64,000 nucleotides of DNA from CAZSSM01 sp964609385 (GTDB taxonomy: Bacteria; Planctomycetota; Planctomycetia; Isosphaerales; Isosphaeraceae): assembly GCA_964609385.1 (NCBI GenBank), contig CAZSSM010000004.1, positions 62,001-126,000 on the forward strand. Reading direction: 5' to 3'. The position numbers and the translations under genes were made by a program. The notes beneath the pieces were generated by a model. It saw only the letters and a list, made by a program, of their open reading frames with translations. It ran no database searches and was not told where the DNA came from. The first letter of the stretch is position 1. Every line of letters starts with the position of its first letter. Shown here piece by piece: positions 28,114-38,480 of this stretch.

Positions 28114-28375
28114 TTACTTCCGTGGAAGAGCGGGGATCTCGACGAACCACTTCTCCAAGGAAGGCAGGCGGACGACCTCCGACTCCAACGCCTTAATCTC
28201 CTTGGCATCGAGCCTTACGCCCTGGGCGTACGCCTGCTCAACCAGGGTGACCGCCGGGCCCGCCCCGGCCCATCGCCCGGACAGTCCTGGCCATGTACAG
28301 TCGCCGCCTGGGGCCTTTGAGTTCCTTGGCGGTGTCGTTGAGGACGGGGATCATCTCGGGTGAGGGCGGGACCAT
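28114..28375 (-). pseudogene. transposase fragment (ISAzo13-like N-terminus), frameshifted
   Basis: Reading the minus strand from 28375 gives PSPEMIPVLNDTAKELKG, RRRLYMARTVRAMGRGG and then a stop near 28240. This opening resembles the N-terminus of ISAzo13-type transposases frequent in planctomycetes (E-M-I-P-V-L..., R-x-x-M-A-x-x-V-x-x-x-G). In a second frame the strand continues with a charged helical segment ending EKWFVEIPALPRK before a stop at 28114. The DDE catalytic core is absent. I read it as a decayed insertion sequence with an internal deletion; recognition is from memory and moderate. Confidence 0.4.
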
Positions 28376-28485
28376 CTCCGTATCTCCTGGACTCCTGGTG
28401 CGGAGGCCCAGGGTACGAGATAATTTGGCACTTTCAAACCCCTTAGTTGTCTGGCGTCCTTGGATGCCAGCGGTCTTCCACGTCT

Positions 28486-28944
28486 ATGCGAAAAAGCATT
28501 GCCATGGCTTGCTTTCTCGTTGTGTCATTCGTTGTCACGCTGAACCTGTTAGTGATAACCGAGGTGAGCGCATAGCAGTATCATGTCGTGTGGCAGAAGC
28601 CGGACCGCGATGCCGTTGTCGATGCCGACAGCATTCCGATCGAGGCCACGATCAAGTGGTTAGATGGCACCGATCCCGATGTTGTTCACAGCACGGTCAA
28701 GATTACGGCAGCAAACGAGAATGCAACCTCGGATTACGGAATTACGTTTCCGACAGGCTCCGGGCATGCGGCTTCAGGTGTCGACGGTGCGTTCGAATTT
28801 TTCAAAGTGGTGGGGACGTTGCAGGTTGAGAAACCAACGGCCGTCGGCCTTCCTCAGCGATCGTTCTACTTTCTCACAATCCGTTACAAAAACATCTACG
28901 ATGAACAATACGTTTCGCAGTTGCGGGTGAAGGTCGTCGACTAG
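28486..28944 (+). pseudogene. secreted protein gene interrupted by an in-frame amber codon
   Basis: ATG 28486 opens a convincing signal peptide (MRKSIAMACFLVVSFVVTL then NLLVITEVSA), followed at codon 30 by TAG. The same frame resumes at once with QYHVVWQKPDRD and stays open for 122 more codons to a stop at 28942-28944. The downstream part is beta-rich (AVVDADSIPIEATIKWLD, FYFLTIRYKNIYDEQYVSQ). The stop falls exactly at the expected signal-peptidase site, so a complete secreted gene probably lost its frame by one substitution (for example CAG to TAG). It precedes a DUF1559 gene by 113 nt. Family unknown. Confidence 0.6.
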
Positions 28945-29057
28945 CGTCTCTCAATTGCCTTCAGGGCCACTGGGTATCAATCCAACTCTTGAGTTTCCGG
29001 GCCGCCTAAAAATGGAGGCGGCCATGCTTCTCAACTATCCAAGAAAGGATTCACCTG

Positions 29058-30035
29058 ATGACTCAATCCAAAGCGTGCGGATGGAGCAAGGGGTTTACCC
29101 TCATCGAGTTGCTCATCGTCGTGTTCGTTATATTCCTTCTGGTCGCCATGCTGCTGCCCGCCGTCCAATCCTCACGGGAAGCCGGGCGTCGGCTGAAGTG
29201 CGCCAATAACCTGCGCCAACTCGCCCTTGCGACGCAGAATTACATCGCATCGTGGAACGTCCTTCCTGCAGGGCGGCCCAGCCCGCCTTTTTCTCCATTC
29301 GCCGTCATCCTCCCATATCTTGACAGGGCTTCCCTCCATCACGCGATCAATTACGATGTCGGGGTCCTTTCTTTAATGCCCGAGACACCGGTAGAAAATA
29401 TGACTGTGTTCCAAACCAAGCTTGATGTTCTTCTTTGTCCAAGCGATAGTATGTGGCAGTTTTCAAACATGACGAATTATGCGGCAAATGTTGGGCATGT
29501 TTTTAAGGATGGTCCATGGACCGGTGCCTTCGTGGATGCTCCGATGAGGAGAGGCGGTTTCATCGGTCCTGAAGCATTCCGAGACGGCTTATCGCAAACG
29601 ACGATGTACGCTGAATGGCTCACTGGAGACCATCCCGAAAGGGGAGCCTCACCCTCTCGAAGCATGCGAGCCCGCACGGACTTTGCCCAAATGTCACCAA
29701 CCAGTCCGACTATCTTCTTTCAAGAATGCATCAAGTTAGTAAATGTGAACCTAAACGCTTATGAATTTAGGGGGAGGGAATGGTTTCATGGAAAGTGGCA
29801 GTACACGCTGTATGACCATGGCGTAACGCCCAATTCCTCAACGTGCCTGCCTAGTATCGGTTCCATGCATAACATCCACGGAACATGCCCGGCCGGGAGC
29901 TTGCATCCAGGAGGAGTTAATCTGGTGTTTGCAGACGGTCATGTTCAATTTCTTCAGGATTCGCTCGATCTTGAGGTATGGCGTGCTGTCGGGACTCGGG
30001 CAGGCCGAGAAGTCATATCAGCCGAACGTTATTAG
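29058..30035 (+). CDS. DUF1559 prepilin-like protein
   Basis: A 325-residue protein of the large planctomycete DUF1559 family. ATG 29058 has AAGGA upstream. The N-terminus is a type IV pilin/pseudopilin signal: GFTLIELLIVVFVIFLLVAMLLPAVQ, cleaved before the F and with Glu at +5. Next comes the family block REAGRRLKCANNLRQLALATQNY, the CPSD motif and the C-terminal H-x-G-G-x-N-x-x-F-x-D-G-H (HPGGVNLVFADGHVQFL). These proteins are exported by a type II secretion-like or pilus system; their function is unknown. Base composition is lower in GC than the core genes around it, consistent with an accessory segment. Confidence 0.93.
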   Translation: MTQSKACGWSKGFTLIELLIVVFVIFLLVAMLLPAVQSSREAGRRLKCANNLRQLALATQNYIASWNVLPAGRPSPPFSPFAVILPYLDRASLHHAINYDVGVLSLMPETPVENMTVFQTKLDVLLCPSDSMWQFSNMTNYAANVGHVFKDGPWTGAFVDAPMRRGGFIGPEAFRDGLSQTTMYAEWLTGDHPERGASPSRSMRARTDFAQMSPTSPTIFFQECIKLVNVNLNAYEFRGREWFHGKWQYTLYDHGVTPNSSTCLPSIGSMHNIHGTCPAGSLHPGGVNLVFADGHVQFLQDSLDLEVWRAVGTRAGREVISAERY

Positions 30036-30052
30036 CCATGCATCGTGGTCTT

Positions 30053-30088
30053 GCTTGAGGGTAAGGGATGAGTGCCTTACCCTCAAGC
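30053..30088 (+). terminator. strong hairpin after the DUF1559 gene
   Basis: Perfect 14-bp stem GCTTGAGGGTAAGG (30053-30066) and CCTTACCCTCAAGC (30075-30088) with an 8-nt loop, beginning 18 nt after the stop codon. No long T run follows, but the position and stability fit a transcription terminator. Confidence 0.65.
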
Positions 30089-30602
30089 GAATACCCTTTG
30101 TGCTCGACAACCACACTATTCTAAAACTGCCATATTTCTGGTGGGTGTCCACTCGGGCGAATAGCCCCATGCTCGAACTTCTATGACGATCCTGGCAGAA
30201 TCTCGTGATCAGAAAACTCCGCCACGCAAGCTTATCGTCGGACGCATTGCGTGACGCTTTGATAGTCTGATCGCGAGACTCAAGCCGTTGCCGCTCGAAT
30301 TCCGATCTGTAGCCAACATGCAGGGGGCTCCGAACGTCCCGGTTGGTCGGGTGTTCGGCGTTGACCACGCGTGGGCGACTTGAACTGGTCGACGGGTCGA
30401 TGTCCGGGATACGATAACAAACCAACCCAGAGTAAACTCGCGTACACCTTCCGCTCGGCGAACTCCCGATCGACCCCCGCGTGATGCGAGATCCGTCGGA
30501 TCGCGGCGACGGTCGTGACGCGTCCGGCCTTCGGCGAGGGACCACCGGTCAGGACGGTCCGCCGGATCGCCCCGCCGAGCCAGTCAGAAGGATCCCGTCT
30601 CG
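30089..30602. other. intergenic region upstream of the topoisomerase genes
   Basis: No gene supported. A 175-codon minus-strand frame crossing it (30018-30545) has shadow composition and runs through the terminator stem. The topoisomerase promoter must lie here; I could not single out clear -35/-10 boxes. Confidence 0.35.
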
Positions 30603-33092
30603 ATGGCGAAGCGCAGTCGAACGCGCGGTTCGAACCCTCGAGGGCCGGCCCGATCGCCGGCCCGCACCCTCGGTCAGGTCGAGGAGGTCTCGCTCGGCGA
30701 GGCCACTCGGGTCCGCTATCTCAACTATGCCCTCAGCGTGATCTCCTCGCGCGCCCTGCCCGACGTCCGCGACGGGCTCAAGCCCGTTCAGCGCCGGATC
30801 CTCTACACGATGTGGGCCGACCTGGGGATCCGCCCCACCGGCGGCTACTCCAAGTGCGCCCGCGTCGTCGGCGACGTGATGGGTCGCTACCACCCGCACG
30901 GCGACCAGTCGATCTACGATGCGCTGGTCCGGATGGCCCAGGAGTTCAGCTATCGCTATCCGTTGATCGATGGCTTCGGCAACTTCGGTTCGATCGATGG
31001 CGACCCGCCCGCGGCGATGCGGTACACCGAATGCCGCTTGATGCCGATCGCCGAGGAGTTCCTCCGCGAGATCCGCCAGGCGACCGTCGACTTCCGGCCC
31101 AACTACTCGAGCACCGCCGACGAGCCGGTCGTGCTGCCAGCGCGGGTCCCCAGCCTGCTGATCAACGGTGCCAGCGGGATCGCCGTCGGCATGGCCACCA
31201 ACATCCCGCCTTACAACCTCGTCGAGGTCTGTAAAGGCTTGCTCGCCCTGCTCGAAGACCGAGAACTGCCCGTCGAGAAGCTCACCAGTAAGATCAAAGG
31301 ACCCGACTTCCCCACCGGCGGCGTCATCCTCAACACCAAGGACGAACTGGTCCAGATCCATCGCGAAGGGCAGGGCAGCATCGCCCTCCGTGGCGAGTAC
31401 GCGCCCGATCCCCAGAAGTCCGACCGGATCCTGATCAGCTCGATCCCTTATGGCGTCATCAAGGACAACCTGGTCGAACGGATCGGCGAGGCGATCGCCA
31501 ACGGCAAGGTCCCCCAACTGGTCAACGTTAAGGACCTGAGCACCGAGGATGTCCGGATCGAGTTGGAACTCAAGCCGGGCTCCAAGCCCGACGCCGCGAT
31601 GGCTTACCTGCTCAAGCACACCCCGTTGCAATCGAAGTTTCACGTCAACATGACGTGCCTGCTGCCGCATAATGAAAGCGACGTGGCCGTCCCCGATCGG
31701 CTCAGCCTCCGATCGATCCTGCTCCACTTCCTCGACTTCCGCCTCGAGATCGTCACCCGTCGACTCCGACACGAACTCGAGGAACTCCGGCGCCGGATCC
31801 ACATCCTCGAAGGCTTCAAGATCATCTTTGACAACCTCGATGAGGCGATCCAGATCATCCGCAAGAGCGACGGCAAGGCCGACGCGGCCCCCCGACTGAT
31901 CAAGCGGTTCGAGCTGTCCGAGATCCAGGCCGACGCCGTCCTCGAGACCAAGCTCTACAAGCTGGGCAAGCTGGAGATCAAGGAGATCCGTCAGGAACTC
32001 AAGGACAAAGCGACCCGCGCCCGTGAGATCGAGCGGCTGCTCGGCGACGAGTCGGCGCGCTGGGAGATCGTCCAGCGCGAGATCGAGGAGATTGCCAAAG
32101 CCTATCCCGACAAGCGACGGACCCGGATCGCCGGGCCGGATCAGGACGTCTCCTTCAACGAAGAAGACTACATCGTCGACGACGATGCCTGGGTCATCGT
32201 CTCGAGGGACGGTTACCTGAAGCGGCAGAAGTCGTTCACCGATGTGGAGAACATCCGGGTCCGCGACGAGGACCAGGTCGGCTGGATCTTCCGAGCCACC
32301 GCGCGTCGGACCTTGACCCTCCTGACCGACCGTGGAATCGCCTACACCCTCCGAGTCAACGACATCCCGATGACCGGCGGCCACGGCGATCCGGTCCAGA
32401 AGCTGTTCGCCTTCGACGACGGCGAGACGATCGTCGGCTGCCTCTGTCACGACCTCCGCTGCCTGCCCACGCCGACCCGACGTCCGCCCTCCCGCGACGA
32501 GCTGGTCCAAGGGCTCCTCGCGGTCGAGGAGAACTCGGCCAACTCCAACGGCGAGGCGACCAACGGCCACGACGAGGGCAAAGGCGAGCCCACGCCGCCC
32601 TATGCGGTGGCCCTCTCTGCGGGCGGCAAGGCGATCCGCTTCAGCATCGCCGCGCATCAGGCGGTCTCGACCAAGAAGGGCCGCGCCTTCATGCGGCTGG
32701 ACCCCGACGATCCGGAAGACCGCGTGCTCCGCGTCGAGGCCAGCGATGGCGGCGAGAACCTCTGCCTGGCCACGGCCAAGGCGCGGGTCCTGATCTTCCC
32801 GGTCGACCAAATCAAATTGGTCAGTGGGGCCGGCCGCGGCGTCTTGGCCATTAAACTGGACACCGGCGACCGCGTTCTTGGCTTCGCCATGGCCGAGAAG
32901 CTCCGCGAAGGGCTCCAGGTCCGGACCAGCCGGGGCGCTGTCCAGACCGTCCGGGCCACCAAGTACGCCGTCACCAGTCGGGGTGGCCGCGGGACCACCA
33001 TCATGCAGCGCGGTCAACTCACCGAGGTCATCCCCGAGCCCGTCCAGCCCGTCCCGCCGGCCGAGACGATCGACGAGGGTGCCTCGAAGTGA
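30603..33092 (+). CDS. type IIA DNA topoisomerase subunit A (GyrA/ParC)
   Basis: Breakage-reunion subunit of gyrase or topoisomerase IV, 829 residues. The winged-helix region has LPDVRDGLKPVQRRILYTM and GRYHPHGDQSIYDALVRMAQEF; the catalytic tyrosine is in AAMRYTECRL. A long coiled arm (about 370-480) leads to a C-terminal beta-pinwheel with a Pro/Glu/Asn-rich insert near residues 620-665. No canonical GyrA box is seen; a partial 'S-R-G-G-R-G' occurs near residue 805, so gyrase versus topo IV cannot be settled. At the position of E. coli GyrA Ser83 there is Gln, while Asp87 is kept. It precedes subunit B by about 190 nt. Confidence 0.93.
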   Translation: MAKRSRTRGSNPRGPARSPARTLGQVEEVSLGEATRVRYLNYALSVISSRALPDVRDGLKPVQRRILYTMWADLGIRPTGGYSKCARVVGDVMGRYHPHGDQSIYDALVRMAQEFSYRYPLIDGFGNFGSIDGDPPAAMRYTECRLMPIAEEFLREIRQATVDFRPNYSSTADEPVVLPARVPSLLINGASGIAVGMATNIPPYNLVEVCKGLLALLEDRELPVEKLTSKIKGPDFPTGGVILNTKDELVQIHREGQGSIALRGEYAPDPQKSDRILISSIPYGVIKDNLVERIGEAIANGKVPQLVNVKDLSTEDVRIELELKPGSKPDAAMAYLLKHTPLQSKFHVNMTCLLPHNESDVAVPDRLSLRSILLHFLDFRLEIVTRRLRHELEELRRRIHILEGFKIIFDNLDEAIQIIRKSDGKADAAPRLIKRFELSEIQADAVLETKLYKLGKLEIKEIRQELKDKATRAREIERLLGDESARWEIVQREIEEIAKAYPDKRRTRIAGPDQDVSFNEEDYIVDDDAWVIVSRDGYLKRQKSFTDVENIRVRDEDQVGWIFRATARRTLTLLTDRGIAYTLRVNDIPMTGGHGDPVQKLFAFDDGETIVGCLCHDLRCLPTPTRRPPSRDELVQGLLAVEENSANSNGEATNGHDEGKGEPTPPYAVALSAGGKAIRFSIAAHQAVSTKKGRAFMRLDPDDPEDRVLRVEASDGGENLCLATAKARVLIFPVDQIKLVSGAGRGVLAIKLDTGDRVLGFAMAEKLREGLQVRTSRGAVQTVRATKYAVTSRGGRGTTIMQRGQLTEVIPEPVQPVPPAETIDEGASK

Positions 33093-33284
33093 CGCGACGC
33101 CCCCGATCGAGTCAGGATGTACGCCATCGATGGCGGCACGGCATGCGGACCTGTTCCAAAGCAGCAACGACCGCCCGGACGTCCGATCACATCGAGCCGA
33201 CGGTCGCCAACGGGACCCGTTGACCTTACGATCCGTTGATCGGACCTCGACGTTCATTTGATGGGAAGGACCACGAGAGAGGCC

Positions 33285-35225
<1,941 letters not shown>

Positions 35226-35712
35226 ACAGAGCCCGATCGGCGCGGAACGCTTCGAATCGAGGGCGTCCGCGCCTCGGGAAACCAGGCCGAGGTCCTGGGC
35301 CATTCCCGCCATACCGAGCCATTGGCCTTCCGGATCGATGTCGATCCCGGTTGCTTGCCGAGGATGTGACGTACGTGATCGCGTAAGGGCGCGGACGAAC
35401 GACCACATTTCGTCCGCCATGCGGACACAACGGCCGACTTCGTCTGGAACCCGAATGCGGACCGTTCGACATCGTCGGTTCGTCTTTGAGATCGCGGTCA
35501 TCCCGCCGACCGGCAGGAACGTTCCGATTCTGACGGGGGAGAACGGGATCGCAGGTCACAAGCCGAGGGACTTCTTACCCCCCGCCTCTATGCTTGAGAT
35601 AGAGGTCTGTCAGCATGCCATAGCCCCAAAAACCCCTTGGACCGCTCAGTCGTTGTCCCGCAGAACGTTCCGATCTCGAAAGGATCCTCATCGAGCGACG
35701 TCAACAGAATGA
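35226..35712. other. intergenic region, no gene
   Basis: About 490 nt without a supported gene. One small hairpin (CCTCTAT-7 nt-ATAGAGG, about 35584-35604) is visible. ORFs on both strands here are antisense or Arg/Ser-rich shadows. Confidence 0.4.
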
Positions 35713-35741
35713 TTGACATTCCAAGAGGTTGATGGTACGAT
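35713..35741 (+). promoter_or_regulatory. sigma-70-type promoter of the ArsR-like gene
   Basis: TTGACA (35713-35718), exactly 17 nt, then TACGAT (35736-35741), an almost consensus housekeeping promoter. Predicted transcription start is near 35748, giving a leader of about 80 nt before the ATG at 35829. Confidence 0.7.
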
Positions 35742-35828
35742 CATGTTAATTCCCTCTCGCGCTTTCGTGGTCTCCCACAAAGCCTCCTGACCTTCTGGTC
35801 GACATCCTTCTCGGAGCTACGCATCACC

Positions 35829-36299
35829 ATGCCTACCACAAAGACCAAGTCTACCAAGGGTGCTAAGTCGAAGGCGGCGACGACTTCCAAGACCAAGGCG
35901 TCGCGGACCTCGAAACCCAAATCGCCGGTCACCAAGAGCAAGCCACAGCGAGCCCCCAAGGCGGCCGCGCCGGCACCCACTGTCGTGACTGCCGAGGATG
36001 ATGAGCTTCGCGATGCGGGACCGACCCGCGAGATCAAAGAGGCGGCCCAACTCCTCAAGCAGGTCTCCGATCCCACTCGGCTCAAGGTCGTCCTGCTCCT
36101 CAGTGATAAGGAGCACAACGTTGGCGGACTCTGCGAGGAACTTGGTGGCCAGAGCCAACCTGCTGTCAGTCACCACCTCGCTCTCTTGCGTCACGGTCAG
36201 TTGATTGAGCCGCGACGCGATGGCAAGAACAACATCTATCGCCTCACCGAGCGCGGTCGAAAGTTGGCCGACGCCATCGAGACGCTCGTTGAGGAGTGA
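35829..36299 (+). CDS. ArsR-family regulator with lysine-rich N-terminal tail
   Basis: A 156-residue protein in two parts. The first 50 residues are a low-complexity Lys/Thr/Ser/Ala tail (TTKTKSTKGAKSKAATTSK), like histone H1-type tails. Residues 65-155 are an ArsR winged helix: AAQLLKQVSDPTRLKVVLLLSDKEHNVGGLCEELGGQSQPAVSHHLALLRHGQLIEPRRDGKNNIYRLTERG. The recognition helix is SQPAVSHHLALL. The metal-binding 'E-L-C-V-C-D-L' motif of true ArsR is replaced by NVGGLCEELG, with a single Cys, so it may respond to something other than metal, or only to DNA context. A strong promoter lies upstream; monocistronic. Confidence 0.87.
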   Translation: MPTTKTKSTKGAKSKAATTSKTKASRTSKPKSPVTKSKPQRAPKAAAPAPTVVTAEDDELRDAGPTREIKEAAQLLKQVSDPTRLKVVLLLSDKEHNVGGLCEELGGQSQPAVSHHLALLRHGQLIEPRRDGKNNIYRLTERGRKLADAIETLVEE

Positions 36300-36669
36300 A
36301 CGGTTCGCGGGCCGAGCAACACCCCTTAGATGACCGGCTGGTGTCTCTTCGTAACCCGGCCGGTCCCTTGATTTCTGTTTCAAGCAATACTTGTCTCGAT
36401 CGATGACGATCAGCTAACTCTCTGTCAATGCCATCTATGGCGACTTGTCAGTTCAATCCGGAACATCGCATTCGTTTCGGGACTGAGGAACCTGGGTGTC
36501 CTCATATCAAGCTGATTGAATCCTCGAAGGATTCCTAGACGATCAATAACGTTCGATAAGGAACGACGATGAACAGTTTGTCGTAATACGTAACCTTGTC
36601 GTTACGCATTCTTCGTTATGCGTCGAATCTTTCAGACGATAGAGATCTGTTCTGTTTTGAGCTGAGAAA
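36300..36669. other. convergent intergenic region, no gene
   Basis: No coding potential recognised. Two weak inverted repeats occur around 36580-36630 (ACGCAT...ATGCGT among them). The region is less GC-rich than average. Confidence 0.35.
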
Positions 36670-36710
36670 GGGCCAGCCTGTCGCTCCATGATGGTTGGAG
36701 TTGCTGACCC
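36670..36710 (-). terminator. intrinsic-type terminator of the cupredoxin-like lipoprotein gene
   Basis: On the minus strand GGGTCAGC (36710-36703) pairs with GCTGGCCC (36677-36670), one G-U pair allowed, and encloses a second small stem CTCCA/TGGAG. TTTCTC follows on the transcript side. It lies 41 nt past the stop at 36751. Confidence 0.5.
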
Positions 36711-36750
36711 CTCTCGAGCGTCTTGGAACCAAGCGATCATAAACAGATGA

Positions 36751-37647
36751 TCAGCGGATCGAGGACGGATCGATCACCATCTCTCCGAGGTCTAAGGTCT
36801 GACCCGCTTCGACCGTGACCGCCATACCGCGAGCGCGTCCTTCGTTGACGTAGCCGGCCTTCTCCTGCCAGACGACGAGGTTCTGCGTGCCCGCCGGAAC
36901 CCCTTGGATTTCGAACGAGCCGTCCTCTTGGGTGACGGCGAAGAACGGATGGTCCAGAACCATGAACCACCCCTTCATCCACGGGTGAATATCGCAGAAG
37001 ACCGGGGTCGGACGACGCTCACCGGCTTTGAAGCTGATCGTGTCAGAGCCCTGCGGCGGCAGGATCTGGTTGTAGCTGCCGATCGTGAACCCGGAGTAGC
37101 GGACGTTGTGGCTGACCGGATCACTCGAGGTGAACTTCAGCTTCTGATCCTTGTAGATCGCATCGATGTAAGGCAGGAACTCGCAGTTCTTCTGGTCGAT
37201 GACGACCTCCGCGTTGCTGGTGACGATCTGCTGAACACGGCTCGGATTGGCGCCCTTGGGACGGAACAGGAAGGCCAGGCCGTAGCGAATCCCCTTGGTT
37301 TCCGAATCGACCGACAGCGAACGGTCGAGGAGGGTCTCGGCGGCGCAGACTTGCGCGTCCTTGATGCTGGCGTCGCCCTGCTTGACGATCACGTTCGGCT
37401 CGGGCACGGTGTTGCCACCCCAGACCAGGCGGCCGGTGATCGTTCCGTAACTACCGGACTGAGCAGCCGTTGTGGTGGCGGGATCGGCCGAATTCGCGTT
37501 CGAAGTTTCGCTGGTGGCCGTCAGGACGGCATTGTCTTCGAGGGTCACCGCAACGGCCTTGCGTGGCGAAGCCTGCTCGCCACATCCGGTCGATAGCAAG
37601 AGGCCCATCAAGCTCAGGGCGAACAGGGCCGAACTGGCACGAGTCAT
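36751..37647 (-). CDS. lipoprotein with C-terminal cupredoxin-like/methylamine-utilisation-type domain
   Basis: A 298-residue lipoprotein. ATG 37647 has AGGAG 9 nt upstream. A signal peptide ends in the lipobox LLSTGC, so the mature N-terminus would be an acylated Cys. Residues 70-250 resemble the plastocyanin-like proteins widespread in planctomycetes: YGTITGRLVWGG, PEPNVIV, FLPYIDAIYKDQKLKFTSSDPVSHNVR, FCDIHPWMKGWFMVLDHPFFAVT. The His in SHNVR, Cys and His in FCDIHPWM and the Met form a type-1-copper-like set. A carboxypeptidase-regulatory-like strand pattern follows (DGSFEIQGVPAG). Probably a periplasmic electron carrier or carbohydrate-binding protein. A small lipoprotein gene lies upstream. 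Confidence 0.78.
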   Translation of the reverse strand: MTRASSALFALSLMGLLLSTGCGEQASPRKAVAVTLEDNAVLTATSETSNANSADPATTTAAQSGSYGTITGRLVWGGNTVPEPNVIVKQGDASIKDAQVCAAETLLDRSLSVDSETKGIRYGLAFLFRPKGANPSRVQQIVTSNAEVVIDQKNCEFLPYIDAIYKDQKLKFTSSDPVSHNVRYSGFTIGSYNQILPPQGSDTISFKAGERRPTPVFCDIHPWMKGWFMVLDHPFFAVTQEDGSFEIQGVPAGTQNLVVWQEKAGYVNEGRARGMAVTVEAGQTLDLGEMVIDPSSIR

Positions 37648-37805
37648 GGTCACAATCTCCTGGTGCAAGGATGAATCCGGGTCGGCTGGTGAGAGGCGTT
37701 TGGGCGGCGTTCAGTCTCCGTAGTCCGAAGATGGGACGGAACGGAGAACCATTCTCGTTTTACTCGTTCGGTAGCGCGTCGGGGAAGGCGACCCCCGTGT
37801 GAGAT

Positions 37806-37985
37806 CTAGCCTTCCTGTTCTTCGGAACCTGTGTTCTCTGCGGCCGGAACCACGATGGCATCGTTGGGCCGATCCCCCTCGGGTCGCGAGCAGCCGACGC
37901 TGAAGAGGCTGAAACCGCCCACGAACATCGATGCGAGGAGGATCCCAAGCCAACCTCGCTGCTTCGAACACTCAAACATCGGCAT
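37806..37985 (-). CDS. short lipoprotein
   Basis: A 59-residue ORF (MPMFECSKQRGWLGILLASMFVG..., lipobox FSVGC, short acidic tail). The start ATG 37985 has GAGGAG 6 nt upstream. The lipobox and a clear signal peptide make it more likely than the shadow frames in the same place. It is co-directional with the cupredoxin-like lipoprotein 158 nt downstream. Function unknown. Confidence 0.6.
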   Translation of the reverse strand: MPMFECSKQRGWLGILLASMFVGGFSLFSVGCSRPEGDRPNDAIVVPAAENTGSEEQEG

Positions 37986-38480
37986 ATCAAGCTCCTCAAA
38001 AATCAGAACGACCACCAAGGCGACGTCTTCCGAACCGGACCGAGTGGTCGCGGGCACGGGGCGACCGTGGGACTTGTGGAGTTCGTACTTCCGGTGCGCG
38101 TTGGGAGTGCGCGGAAATGGTGAGGTCGTTCCGATTTCTTGTCTTCAAAGTGGGGTCGAATCCGACTCAATGGCTTGACCGGAGATGGTCAGGTCCGGAC
38201 GATAGCCGATCATCAGGCCCTCCGGAAACAGCAAGCCTCTCACCTGCACGATCGAATCCGAGAAAACGGCTCTCCGCCAGCGAGATTCGATCGGGTCATC
38301 GTCCTCTGATTATGATGGGTTTGTGGTGGTCAGGCTGATCCCACCGGATCCCCATCCGACAGACCGACAGAGTCCAGGCTCATTGGTGCCTTCCCCTCCC
38401 GCGGCTCGCCTCGTCGCTCGCGGTCAGTACGTGACGACGCCCCCGCTTCCGCCTCCCGCTTGTTTACGAGACACCTACGC
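37986..38480. other. divergent intergenic region upstream of the desaturase
   Basis: About 495 nt carrying the promoters of the small lipoprotein (minus) and the desaturase (plus). No gene or strong repeat seen; several short frames on both strands are shadows. Confidence 0.35.

Noticed and set aside
30018..30545. A 175-codon minus-strand frame after the DUF1559 gene
   Set aside because: Runs antisense through a perfect terminator hairpin and has shadow composition.
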